Shown here: piece by piece, positions 8,698 to 16,404 of the stretch | Layout of the letters: every line of letters begins with the position of its first letter | Position numbering within the stretch: position 1 is the stretch's first letter | The notes under the pieces: model-generated | What the model was told of the DNA's origin: nothing | Seen by the model: the letters and a program-made list of their open reading frames with translations, nothing else | Databases searched by the model: none | Assembly: GCF_002904335.1 (NCBI RefSeq) | Contig: NZ_PPHF01000187.1 | Span: 124,001-188,000 of the forward strand | Direction of reading: 5' to 3' | DNA from: Amycolatopsis sp. CA-126428 | GTDB lineage: Bacteria > Actinomycetota > Actinomycetes > Mycobacteriales > Pseudonocardiaceae | Length of the DNA: 64,000 nt | Made by a program: the position numbers and the translations under genes

Positions 8698-9119
8698 CGG
8701 TAGTAGCCCTCGACCGGCACCCGGGCCTCGTCGAACAGCGCGGGGCCCTCCAGTTCGTACCCCCAGGTGACCGGCGGGCGCAGCGTGAGGAACTGCTCCG
8801 TCGACAACGCGTAGACGACGCGGCCGAGCCCGGACCGTTCGATCGCGCCGGTGCACATCCCGCACGGCTGCGTGCTGGTGAACATCGTCGTGGCCGCCGC
8901 GGTTTCCGGGTCCAGGTTCTGCGCCGCCCAGCGGGCCAGCTTCAGTTCCGGGTGGGCCGTGATGTCGTTGTCGGTCAGCGAGGTGTTGCGGTCCTCGGCC
9001 AGGATCTTGCCGTCGGCGTCGGCCAGCAGGGAGCCGAACGGCGGGTTGCCGTGTTCTTCGCGCGCCTCGCGGGCGAGCTCGATCGCCCGCCGCAGCAAGG
9101 CTTCTTCGGTGTCCTTCAC
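8694..9119 (-). CDS. Zinc-dependent nucleoside/base deaminase
   Basis: A 141-residue cytidine-deaminase-fold protein. Zn ligands and catalytic Glu are visible as AHPE (the common form is HAE) and PCGMC. Overall it resembles the guanine deaminase/TadA-like side of the family more than classical cytidine deaminase. It hydrolytically removes an amino group from a nucleobase or nucleoside; substrate unknown. GTG start at 9119 overlaps the stop of the upstream LLM oxidoreductase, and its own stop overlaps trmO, so expression is coupled. Confidence 0.8.
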   Translation of the reverse strand: MKDTEEALLRRAIELAREAREEHGNPPFGSLLADADGKILAEDRNTSLTDNDITAHPELKLARWAAQNLDPETAAATTMFTSTQPCGMCTGAIERSGLGRVVYALSTEQFLTLRPPVTWGYELEGPALFDEARVPVEGYYR

Positions 9120-9955
9120 AGGTTCTCCCTCCAGGACGCGGCCACCGCCGCGAGGTCTCGCCACGCCACCTCCGGGCGCAGCGTTTCGGCCGGGTCCGCG
9201 TCGAACGGGTCGAGCACGACGGTGTCCGCCCCCATTGCCCGCAACTGCGCGAGATCGTCGATGACCTGCTCGAGCGTGCCTTCTCCGGCACGCCGCTCCG
9301 GCCCGGTCACCGGCGCCGCCGTCACGCGCAACAGGATCCGCGGCGCGAACGCGGGCAGCGGCCGGTCGCCGGCCAGCTTTTCCAGGCGCCCCAGCGTTTC
9401 CCGGAACCCGGCCATCGTCAGCCGCAGCGGGTGCCACGCGTCGCCGAGCTCCACCGCCCGGCGCAGCCCGGCGTCGCTGTGCCCGCCCAGCCACAGCGGG
9501 ATCGGGTCCACGCGGTAGTCGTCGCGCTCGGCCCACGCCGCGCGGATCGTCCGCAGGTACTCGCTGGTGAGCTTGCCCCGTTGCTCGAACGGCACGCCCA
9601 GCGCGTCGAACTCCTGCTTCGCCCAGCCGATCCCGGCACCCAGCACGAGCCGGCCGCCGCTCAGCTCGCCGAGGTTCGCCGCCATCCGCGCCACCAGCAG
9701 CGGATGCCGGTACGGCACCACCAGCACGGTGGTGCCCAGCCGCACCCGCTGCGTGACCCCGGCCAGCCAGGACAACGTCGTGAACGGCTCGTAGAACGGC
9801 GCCGGGTACTGCCCGGCGACGTCCGGCGTGATGGCGACGTGGTCGGACACCATCAGCAGGTCGTAGCCCAGCCCTTCCACCGTCTGCGCCCAGGCACGCA
9901 GCACGCCCGGGTCCGTTCCGGGCCCGAAATTGGGGACGTTCACGCCGATCTTCAC
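9116..9955 (-). CDS. LLM-class F420-dependent oxidoreductase
   Basis: A 279-residue TIM-barrel protein of the luciferase-like monooxygenase superfamily. It begins MKIGVNVPNFGPG and has SDHVAI, LGTTVLVVPYRHP and GRLVLGAGIGW, all typical of mycobacterial-type F420-dependent members. It probably transfers hydride between F420H2 and an unknown substrate. First gene of the oxidoreductase-deaminase-trmO operon; divergent from an Lrp/AsnC regulator with 93 bp between starts. Confidence 0.85.
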   Translation of the reverse strand: MKIGVNVPNFGPGTDPGVLRAWAQTVEGLGYDLLMVSDHVAITPDVAGQYPAPFYEPFTTLSWLAGVTQRVRLGTTVLVVPYRHPLLVARMAANLGELSGGRLVLGAGIGWAKQEFDALGVPFEQRGKLTSEYLRTIRAAWAERDDYRVDPIPLWLGGHSDAGLRRAVELGDAWHPLRLTMAGFRETLGRLEKLAGDRPLPAFAPRILLRVTAAPVTGPERRAGEGTLEQVIDDLAQLRAMGADTVVLDPFDADPAETLRPEVAWRDLAAVAASWRENL

Positions 9956-10021
9956 CGCAAAAGGCTATCGGCGGACGAGCCCGGACCGGAAGGGATCGCT
10001 CACGGCGTTCGGGCCGTTCCG

Positions 10022-10036
10022 CCGTGGATCCCACGG
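10022..10036. promoter_or_regulatory. Inverted repeat in divergent promoter (candidate operator)
   Basis: CCGTGG and CCACGG arms flank a 3-bp centre, 12 bp before the Lrp/AsnC start codon and between two divergent genes. Lrp-type regulators often bind near their own start; assigning this site to that protein is inference. Confidence 0.35.
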
Positions 10037-10048
10037 TATGTTCGGCGG

Positions 10049-10513
10049 ATGACCGAGAGTCTCGATCCGACGGACTGGGCCATCCTGGCCGAGCTCCAGC
10101 GCGACGCCCGGCTGCCCCTCACCGAGCTCGGCCGCCGGGTGAACCTCAGCGCCTCCGCGGCGACCGAACGGCTCCGGCGGCTCGAGACCGCCGGCGTGAT
10201 CAGCGGCTACCGCGCGGAAATCGACCTCGCCAAGGTCGGCTACCCGGTGCTCGCCGTGGTCCGGCTCAAGTACCCGGGCAGCCGGCACGAGCCGCTGCGC
10301 AAGCTGCTCGGCGAGCGCTCCGAGATCCTCGAATGCCTGCGCACCACCGGCGACGACTGCTACACGCTCAAGATCGCCGCGGCCTCCATGGCCCACCTCG
10401 AGCAGACGGTGGACGAGCTGGCCCAGTTCGGCAGCACGACCACGAACCTCGTCTACAGCCAGACGCAGCCCTACCGCGGCCCGCGGGAGCCCGCCCGTGA
10501 CCTCGGTGCCTGA
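10049..10513 (+). CDS. Lrp/AsnC family transcriptional regulator
   Basis: A 154-residue regulator. The N-terminal winged helix (about 7-60, LDPTDWAILAELQRDARLP and LSASAATERLRRLE) is followed by a RAM-type ligand domain (about 70-145). Such proteins form octamers and respond to amino acids. ATG at 10049 gives the canonical length. The gene overlaps a kinase-like gene by 17 bp and is divergent from the LLM operon, which is a plausible target. Confidence 0.88.
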   Translation: MTESLDPTDWAILAELQRDARLPLTELGRRVNLSASAATERLRRLETAGVISGYRAEIDLAKVGYPVLAVVRLKYPGSRHEPLRKLLGERSEILECLRTTGDDCYTLKIAAASMAHLEQTVDELAQFGSTTTNLVYSQTQPYRGPREPARDLGA

Positions 10514-11021
10514 CCGCATCGTCGTCATCGGCGTGACGGGCTCGGGCAAGTCGACGCTCGCGGCCCGGATCGCCGAGCGGACCGGCCTGCCCTACCACGC
10601 CGCGGACGACATCGCCTGGCAGCCGGGCTGGGTCGGCACGCCCGACGAGGAACAGCGCCGCCGGATCGCCGAGGTGTGCGCGCAGGACCGCTGGGTCCTC
10701 GACGCCGCCTACAGCAAGTGGCAGGACCTCGTCCTGCCGCGCACTCAGCTGATCGTCGGCCTCGACTACCCGCGCTGGCTTTCGCTGGGCCGCCTGGTGC
10801 GCCGGACGCTGGTGCGGGCGGTGACGCGCGAGCGGATCTGCAACGGCAACGTCGAGTCGTTGCGCCAGGTGTTCTCCGCCGACTCGATCATCCGCTGGCA
10901 CTTCCGGTCGTTCGCGAACAAGCGGGCCCGCATCCGGGCGTGGGCCGCCGACTCGCCCGGCCCGGTCGTCGTCCGGCTGACGTCGCCGCGCGAGACCCGC
11001 CGTTGGCTCGAAACCCTCTGA
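10497..11021 (+). CDS. P-loop nucleotide kinase-like protein (FlaR/adenylate-kinase-like)
   Basis: A 174-residue P-loop protein with Walker A GVTGSGKST at about 12-20 and a short length typical of the group annotated as topology-modulation protein or adenylate-kinase-like. The segment GNVESLRQVF and the Arg-rich C-terminal helix are shared with that group. It probably phosphorylates a small molecule or nucleotide; the substrate is unknown. The GTG start lies inside the end of the Lrp gene, so translation is probably coupled. Confidence 0.72.
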   Translation: MTSVPDRIVVIGVTGSGKSTLAARIAERTGLPYHAADDIAWQPGWVGTPDEEQRRRIAEVCAQDRWVLDAAYSKWQDLVLPRTQLIVGLDYPRWLSLGRLVRRTLVRAVTRERICNGNVESLRQVFSADSIIRWHFRSFANKRARIRAWAADSPGPVVVRLTSPRETRRWLETL

Positions 11022-11023
11022 GC

Positions 11024-11500
11024 TCAGGCGCCCGGCGGCAGCAGCGGACCGCCGCTCCAGTGCTGGAACACCAGGTTGGTGTGGACGCGGGCGACCTCGT
11101 CGCGCGCGGTCAGCTCGTCGAGGACCAGCCGCTGCAGCTCCCCGGCGGAGCTGGTCGCGACGTGCGCGAGGAAGTCGTCCGGCCCGGTCAGGTGGTAGAC
11201 CGCCCGCACCTCCGGCAGGGAGAGCAGGTGCTCGATGAACGGGTCCACCAGCGGCCGCCGGTGCGGGCGGACCTGGACGAACAGGAACGCCTCCAGCGGC
11301 CGCCCGAGCTTCGCCGCGTCGACCGACGCGTGCTGGCCGGTGATCACGCCGGTGTCCCGCAGCCGGGCCACCCGGTCCAGGCAGGTCGACGGCGCGATGC
11401 CGACCGCGGCCGCCAGGTCCTTGTTGGTGATCCGGGCATCGTTCTGCACCAGGCGCAGGATTTCGAGATCGACCGGACTCAGTTCGACGGAAGCGGACAT
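11024..11500 (-). CDS. Lrp/AsnC family regulator beside Cys/Met PLP enzyme
   Basis: A 158-residue regulator with winged helix (VDLEILRLVQNDARITNKDL, then IAPSTCLDRVARLRD) and RAM domain. ATG at 11500 is chosen; an upstream extension to 11650 would run into the neighbouring gene and is low-complexity. It is divergent from the PLP lyase at 11559 with only 58 bp between starts, so it very likely controls that gene. It ends 2 nt after the convergent kinase-like gene. Confidence 0.88.
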   Translation of the reverse strand: MSASVELSPVDLEILRLVQNDARITNKDLAAAVGIAPSTCLDRVARLRDTGVITGQHASVDAAKLGRPLEAFLFVQVRPHRRPLVDPFIEHLLSLPEVRAVYHLTGPDDFLAHVATSSAGELQRLVLDELTARDEVARVHTNLVFQHWSGGPLLPPGA

Positions 11501-11558
11501 CGCCGAATGATATCCGAGAGTGTTGCTCCTGGTCCGGTGAAAGCTCGACCATGCTCGC

Positions 11559-12677
11559 ATGACTTCCTCGCTGCGCACGCGGGCCGTCCACGCCGGCCGT
11601 GACGATCTCACGGACCTCGGCGTGCACGCCGCTCCGCTCGACCTGTCCACGACCTACCCGTCCCGCGACAGTGCCGCCGAAGCTGCCCGGATCGACGCCT
11701 TCGCCGCCGGCGCCGAACTCGACGGCCCGCCGATCTACGGCCGGGTGGGCAACCCGACCGTCGAACGGTTCGAGCGCGCGCTCGCCGAGCTCGAAGGCTT
11801 CGACCACGGCGTCGCGTTCGCCAGCGGCATGGCGGCCGTCTCGGCCTGCCTGCTTTCCGCGGTGGCGCAGGGGAAACGGCACGTCGTCGCCGTGCGCCCG
11901 CTGTACGGCTGCAGCGACCACCTGCTCCAGTCCGGGCTGCTGGGCACGGAGGTCACCTGGGCCGCACCCGGCGCCGTCGCCGCCACGCTGCGGCCGGACA
12001 CCGGGCTGGTGTTCGTCGAGACGCCGGCGAACCCGACCCTGGCCGAGGCGGACATCGCCGAGCTGGCCCGGGCCTGTGGCGAGGTGCCCCTCCTGGTGGA
12101 CAACACGTTCGCCACCCCGGTCCTGCAGCGGCCCGGCCTGCACGGCGCCCGCATGGTGCTGCACAGCGCGACGAAGTTCCTCGGCGGCCACGGCGACGTG
12201 ATGGGCGGGATCGTCGCCTGCGACGCGGCGGAAGCCGCGCGGCTGCGCCAGATCCGCTTCGCGACCGGAGGCGTGCTGCACCCGCTCGCCGGATACCTGT
12301 TGCTGCGCGGGCTTTCCACGCTGCCGCTCCGCGTCACCGCCGCGTCCGCGACTGCCGCAACGCTGGCGTCACGGCTCGGCGAGCACCCGGCCGTGACCGC
12401 CGTCCACTACCCGCGGATCGGCGGGCCGCTGGTGGCGTTCGAGGTCGGCGGCGACCCGCACGCCCTGATCGGGGCGGTCCGGCTGATCACGCCGGCGGTC
12501 AGCCTCGGCAGCGTCGACACGCTGATCCAGCACCCGGGCTCGATCAGCCACCGGATCGTCGACGAGGGCGATCGGCGCGGTGCCGGTGTGTCCGCCCAGC
12601 TGATCCGGATGTCCGTCGGCCTCGAGGACGTCGAGGATCTGTGGGCCGACCTGGAGCAGGCGCTGAAGGCCGGCTGA
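11559..12677 (+). CDS. Cys/Met metabolism PLP-dependent lyase or transferase
   Basis: A 372-residue fold-type I PLP enzyme of the cystathionine gamma-synthase/lyase and methionine gamma-lyase family. The PLP lysine is in HSATKFLGGHGD, with FASGMAA, YGRVGNPT and the VDNTFATP Asp motif. The C-terminal SLGSVDTLIQHP segment matches the substrate-binding loop. Lyase, synthase and gamma-lyase roles cannot be separated from sequence alone; the adjacent divergent Lrp regulator and its solitary position favour an amino-acid degradative lyase. Confidence 0.85.
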   Translation: MTSSLRTRAVHAGRDDLTDLGVHAAPLDLSTTYPSRDSAAEAARIDAFAAGAELDGPPIYGRVGNPTVERFERALAELEGFDHGVAFASGMAAVSACLLSAVAQGKRHVVAVRPLYGCSDHLLQSGLLGTEVTWAAPGAVAATLRPDTGLVFVETPANPTLAEADIAELARACGEVPLLVDNTFATPVLQRPGLHGARMVLHSATKFLGGHGDVMGGIVACDAAEAARLRQIRFATGGVLHPLAGYLLLRGLSTLPLRVTAASATAATLASRLGEHPAVTAVHYPRIGGPLVAFEVGGDPHALIGAVRLITPAVSLGSVDTLIQHPGSISHRIVDEGDRRGAGVSAQLIRMSVGLEDVEDLWADLEQALKAG

Positions 12678-12683
12678 GCCTGG

Positions 12684-12896
12684 TCAGCCGCAGCAGCCGC
12701 CACCACAGCAGCCGCCACCGCCACCCGCCGGAGCCGCGGAACCGCTCGCGGCCCCGGTGAGGGCGACCGTGGTGAGCAGCTTGACGGTGTCGGCGTGGCC
12801 CTCCGGGCAGGTCGCCGGCGCGCCGGATTCGCTCATCGGGCGCAGGAGCTCGAACGTCTCGGTGCACTCGCGGCAGCGGTAGGCGTAGGTCGGCAT
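12684..12896 (-). CDS. FmdB-family zinc ribbon protein
   Basis: A 70-residue protein beginning MPTYAYRCRECTETFELLRPM, the typical FmdB start with the first CxxC knuckle; the second pair is reduced to a single Cys in ATCPEGH. The tail is Gly/Cys-rich with two CCGGG-type blocks, possibly an extra metal site. Function of the family is unclear. Convergent with the PLP enzyme (6 bp gap). Confidence 0.85.
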   Translation of the reverse strand: MPTYAYRCRECTETFELLRPMSESGAPATCPEGHADTVKLLTTVALTGAASGSAAPAGGGGGCCGGGCCG

Positions 12897-12941
12897 GCCG
12901 TGATTATCGCCGGAGGCACCCGGGGATGGGAAGCTGGGCGC

Positions 12942-14066
12942 GTGCAGCCGCCCTCGCTCGCCGACGTCCCGCACCTCGGCCAGGTCGTCCCGTCCCTGCT
13001 CGCCGCGCTCGGGGTGCCCGGCTGCGGGAACGTCCTCGCGTTGCCGGAGGCACGCAGCGCCGGCGTGCTGCTCGTCGACGGGCTCGGCTGGGAGCTGCTC
13101 GCCGAGCACGCCGCGGACGCCCCGGTGCTGACCGAGCTCGCCCGCGAGTCGCTGCGCGTGGGCTTCCCGTCGACGACGGCTGCCGGGGTCGCCGCGATCG
13201 GCACCGGGCTCGCGTCGGGCGAGCACGGGATGGTCGGCTACACGTTCGAGATGCCCGGCGCCGGCGTGCTCAACGCGTTGCGCTGGTGCAGCCACGAAGA
13301 CGGCAGCGATCTGCGTGGCGCCCTCCCGCCCCGCGAGGTGCAGCCGCTGCCGACGACGTTCGAGCGGGCCGCCGCGGCGGGCATCGACGCGGCCGTGGTG
13401 TCCTCGGCCCAGTTCCGCGACACGGCCTTGACGCTGGCCACCCAGAGCGGGGCGCAGTACGCCGGGGTCCACGCGCTGGGCGACCTCGCCGCGCGGACGT
13501 TGTCGGTGCTGGACGGGCGCGCGTTCTGCTACGCCTACCACAGCGAACTCGACTTGCTGGGGCACGTCTACGGCCCCGGCTCGACCGCGTGGCGCATGCA
13601 GCTGCGCCAGATCGACCGGCTCGTCGAGTCCCTTGTGGACGGTCTGCCCTCCGGCGCGCTGCTCGCCGTGGTGGCCGACCACGGGATGGTGACCGTCGAG
13701 GACAAGCTCGACCTCGAAGACGCCCCGGAGCTGCTGGCCGGCGTCCGGACGTTCGGGGGCGAGGTCCGCGCGCGGCACGTCTACACCGAGCCGGGCGCGG
13801 CCGCGGACGTCCTCGCGGCCTGGCGGGAGGTGCTGGGCGAGCGGGCCTGGGTGCGCTCGCGCGAGGAGGCGGTCGCCGAGGGCTGGTTCGGGCACACGGT
13901 GAGCGACCGGGTGCTGCCGCGCATCGGCGACGTCGTCGCCGCGGCCCGGGACCGGTTCGGGATGGTCCGGGGGCTCGCGGAGGCCGTGGAGACGTCGCTG
14001 ATCGGGCAGCACGGCTCGCTGACCACGGCCGAGCAGCTGGTGCCGCTGGCGTTGGCCCAGGGGTAG
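12942..14066 (+). CDS. Alkaline-phosphatase-superfamily phosphodiesterase/nucleotide pyrophosphatase
   Basis: A 374-residue protein of the type I phosphodiesterase family. LLVDGLGWELL supplies the first metal Asp, FPSTTAAGVAAIGTG contains the nucleophilic Thr, ELDLLGHVYGP provides Asp and His, and ADHGM the last metal pair. No signal peptide is seen, so it is probably cytoplasmic. It hydrolyses a phosphodiester or nucleotide pyrophosphate of unknown identity. GTG at 12942 is chosen because homology starts shortly after; it is divergent from the FmdB gene by 45 bp. Confidence 0.82.
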   Translation: MQPPSLADVPHLGQVVPSLLAALGVPGCGNVLALPEARSAGVLLVDGLGWELLAEHAADAPVLTELARESLRVGFPSTTAAGVAAIGTGLASGEHGMVGYTFEMPGAGVLNALRWCSHEDGSDLRGALPPREVQPLPTTFERAAAAGIDAAVVSSAQFRDTALTLATQSGAQYAGVHALGDLAARTLSVLDGRAFCYAYHSELDLLGHVYGPGSTAWRMQLRQIDRLVESLVDGLPSGALLAVVADHGMVTVEDKLDLEDAPELLAGVRTFGGEVRARHVYTEPGAAADVLAAWREVLGERAWVRSREEAVAEGWFGHTVSDRVLPRIGDVVAAARDRFGMVRGLAEAVETSLIGQHGSLTTAEQLVPLALAQG

Positions 14067-14186
14067 GCCGTACCCCGGCGGACGACACGCGTGCCTGGGC
14101 GGACGACACGTTCGTCTTGCCTGGGAACTTTCCGCTTTCCGGTGCCGACCTGTCCACTGCGTACCGGACTGACGGGAGTGGGCGGA

Positions 14187-15287
14187 ATGAGCGTGCTGGA
14201 CGGGATCGGGGTCGTCGGGGCGGGCGGCGAGGGACGGGCCGTGGCCGCCTACCTCGCCGCGCGGGGGCTGCCCGTGCACCTCTGCACGCGGGATCTCGCG
14301 GCCGTCGGGGAGATCGCGCGCCGCCGGGAGATCGTCGCGCACGGCGTGCTCGACGGGCGGTTCCCGCTCCGGGAGGTGACCGCGGACCCGGCCGGGCTGG
14401 GTGCGCGGGCCGTCGTCCTGGTCGCCACCGTGACCACCGCCTACCCGGAGGTCGCCGCCGGGCTTGCGCCGCACCTGCGTCCGGGGCAGGTGGTGGTGCT
14501 GTTCTCCGGCAAGCTCTGCGGGAGTGTCGAGTTCGCCCACGCGCTCGCCGCCGCCGGGGCGCCCGACGTCGACGTCGTCGAGACCGACGCGCTGTTCGCC
14601 GCGCGGCCGTCCGGGACCGACGGCGTGACCGTGCTCGGCGCCAAGGGCTGGAACCTGATCTCCGGCAGCACCGAGGCCGCCGTCGCCCGGCGCGCCGGGC
14701 TGCTGTGCGAGTGGTTCCCGATGCTGGAGCTCGCGCGCAACCCGGTGGAACGTGGCCTGCACGACTTCGGCGCGGTCGCGCACGTGCCGATCGCGCTGGC
14801 CAACCTCGGCACCATCGACCGCGCGGAGGAACTGCTCTTCTACGTCGACGGCGTCTCGGCGCGGACGATCGCCCTGCTCGAACGCACCGAGGCCGAGTTC
14901 GCCGCCGTCGCGGCCGCCTACGGCGCCCGGCTGCTGCCCATGACCGAGGTCCTCGACCGCTACTACGGCTGCCCGGCCACGACGTTGCTCGACGCGCTGC
15001 GGACGGTGAAGCCGTACCGGACGATCGCCGCGCCGACCAGCCTCGACCACCGGTTCCTCACCGAGGACATCCGCTCCACTTTGGTGCCGCTGCAGGCACT
15101 CGCGCGGTGCGCGGGCGTCGCCACGCCGATGGTCGACGCGGCGATCACGATCATGTCCGTGCTCGGCGGCGAAGACTTCCGCCGGACCGGCCGCACGCTC
15201 CGCCGCCTCGGCTGGGACGGCCTCGCCCACGACGCGATCCTGGACCGGCTGGGCGCCGGCGGCCGGGTGGGGGACCGCGCGGCCTGA
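14187..15287 (+). CDS. NAD/NADP octopine/nopaline dehydrogenase family protein
   Basis: A 366-residue protein. Rossmann motif VVGAGGEGRA is at about 9-18, followed by the opine-dehydrogenase-type C-terminal helical domain (FGAVAHVPIALAN, then YYGCPATTLLDAL, and SLDHRFLTEDI). Enzymes of this family reductively condense an amino acid with a keto acid, or act on related substrates. No nicotianamine-type synthase or metal exporter is adjacent, so an opine metallophore role is unsupported. ATG at 14187 has a GGGAG upstream. Confidence 0.78.
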   Translation: MSVLDGIGVVGAGGEGRAVAAYLAARGLPVHLCTRDLAAVGEIARRREIVAHGVLDGRFPLREVTADPAGLGARAVVLVATVTTAYPEVAAGLAPHLRPGQVVVLFSGKLCGSVEFAHALAAAGAPDVDVVETDALFAARPSGTDGVTVLGAKGWNLISGSTEAAVARRAGLLCEWFPMLELARNPVERGLHDFGAVAHVPIALANLGTIDRAEELLFYVDGVSARTIALLERTEAEFAAVAAAYGARLLPMTEVLDRYYGCPATTLLDALRTVKPYRTIAAPTSLDHRFLTEDIRSTLVPLQALARCAGVATPMVDAAITIMSVLGGEDFRRTGRTLRRLGWDGLAHDAILDRLGAGGRVGDRAA

Positions 15288-15304
15288 GTACCGCCGGGTC
15301 TCCC

Positions 15305-15514
15305 GTGTCCGGGCGGGTATCACCCGTGTCTGGAGGGGCATCACGTGTGACTGGGCGGGCATCACTCGTGATTGGAGGGTCGACTCGCGTGATTAGAGAG
15401 TCATCACACGTGATTGGAGGGTCGACTCGCGTGCCGGGAGGGTCGGCTTGCGTACCTGGAGGGTCGGGTGGCGTGCCTGGAGGGTCGGATCGGGTGCGGG
15501 CCGGGGCGAGTGGG
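15305..15514. repeat. Ten-unit 21-bp tandem repeat array
   Basis: Ten consecutive 21-bp units start with GTG (one GTA) at 15305 and every 21 bp after. Central units read GTGATTGGAGGG followed by TCGACTCGC. In the left half, unit junctions form small dyads of the type ATCAC-NN-GTGAT (for example around 15361-15372); these decay to the right. The array lies between the opine dehydrogenase stop and a small Cys-rich gene. The unit equals two helical turns and seven codons. No spacers, so not CRISPR. Confidence 0.85.
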
Positions 15515-15535
15515 GGTGGCGGTTAACGTTGGGGT

Positions 15536-15841
15536 GTGCCACGACGCAACCGTCCCGGCCGCCGCTCGGACGGTGGGCCGCCCGAGCGGGACCTTGGTGC
15601 CGCCACCGGGTGGGCGCGGGCCGAGTCCGGGACCGATGGGGACTGGCTCGTGCGGACCGTGCCCGGGAGCCAGGCCACCAAGTTCTACCGCTGCCCCGGC
15701 TGTGACCACGAGATCCGGCCGGGGACGCCGCACCTGGTCGTCTGGCCCGCCGACGAGACCGGATCCGTCGCCGACCGCCGGCACTGGCACCGGGCCTGCT
15801 GGGAAGCGCGGGCCCGGCGGCGGCCGCACCGCCGATGGTGA
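15536..15841 (+). CDS. Small CxxC/His zinc-binding-like protein
   Basis: A 101-residue basic protein with a CPGC knuckle followed about 40 residues later by HWHRACW, which together could bind one zinc. The flanks are Arg-rich, suggesting nucleic acid contact. Close relatives are often labelled 'ATP/GTP-binding protein' in actinomycete genomes, a label I see no motif for. GTG at 15536; the 21-bp array lies immediately upstream and may contain its promoter. Confidence 0.72.
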   Translation: MPRRNRPGRRSDGGPPERDLGAATGWARAESGTDGDWLVRTVPGSQATKFYRCPGCDHEIRPGTPHLVVWPADETGSVADRRHWHRACWEARARRRPHRRW

Positions 15842-15875
15842 CTTCGCTCTGGAGTTGTCAAACATCGCCCGGCGG

Positions 15876-16373
15876 TCAGCGCCGGTAGTGCCGGGACATC
15901 GCGCCGTCGTACATCTCCTCCGTGTACTCCCTGAAGCCCAGCCTCTCCGCCACCCGCAGCGACGGCTTGTTCGCGATGCTCACGCTCGCCAGCACCGGCA
16001 CGGACGGCAGCTCGCGGGCGCACCACTCCAGGACCGCCTCTCCCGCCTCCACCGCGTAGCCCTTCCCCCACGCCGACGGCCGGAACCGGTAGCCGAGGTT
16101 CAGGACCTTCGCGCCGTGGAACTCGCGCAGCCGCACGCCGCACATGCCGATCACCTCGGTGCCGCCGCGTTCGAGGACCGCGGGGTAGCCGAAGCCGTGC
16201 TCGGCCCAGTGGGCCAGCCAGTCCGAGAACATCGCCGACGCGCGCGGGACGTCGGGTGGGTCGGGGTGGAAGCGGTTGGTCCGGGGATCGGTGTGGATGT
16301 CGACCATCGCCTGCCGGTCCGCCTCGTGGAGCGGACGCAGCAGGAGCCGGTCGGTTTCGATGTCGGTGAACAC
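15876..16373 (-). CDS. GNAT family N-acetyltransferase (RimJ/RimL-like)
   Basis: A 165-residue acetyltransferase starting IETDRLLLRPL, the typical RimJ-like opening, with the acetyl-CoA loop SAWGKGYAVEAGEAV and SIANKPSLRVAERLGF. It transfers an acetyl group to an amine of a protein or small molecule; substrate unknown. GTG at 16373 is preferred over ATG at 16415 because the latter would overlap the divergent hydrolase start and neither has a clear ribosome site. Confidence 0.85.
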   Translation of the reverse strand: MFTDIETDRLLLRPLHEADRQAMVDIHTDPRTNRFHPDPPDVPRASAMFSDWLAHWAEHGFGYPAVLERGGTEVIGMCGVRLREFHGAKVLNLGYRFRPSAWGKGYAVEAGEAVLEWCARELPSVPVLASVSIANKPSLRVAERLGFREYTEEMYDGAMSRHYRR

Positions 16374-16404
16374 ATCGGCGAAGCTAGCGAGGGGGTCCGA
16401 CAAA

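Noticed and set aside
14187..15287. Staphylopine-like metallophore locus
   Set aside because: No nicotianamine-type synthase, exporter or metal transporter is adjacent.
15305..15514. CRISPR array
   Set aside because: Units are directly adjacent, with no spacers, and no cas gene is in the window.
12926..15526. 866-codon plus-strand frame including the 21-bp array
   Set aside because: Mostly Arg-rich out-of-frame translation of the phosphodiesterase and opine dehydrogenase genes; only its last part covers the repeat array.
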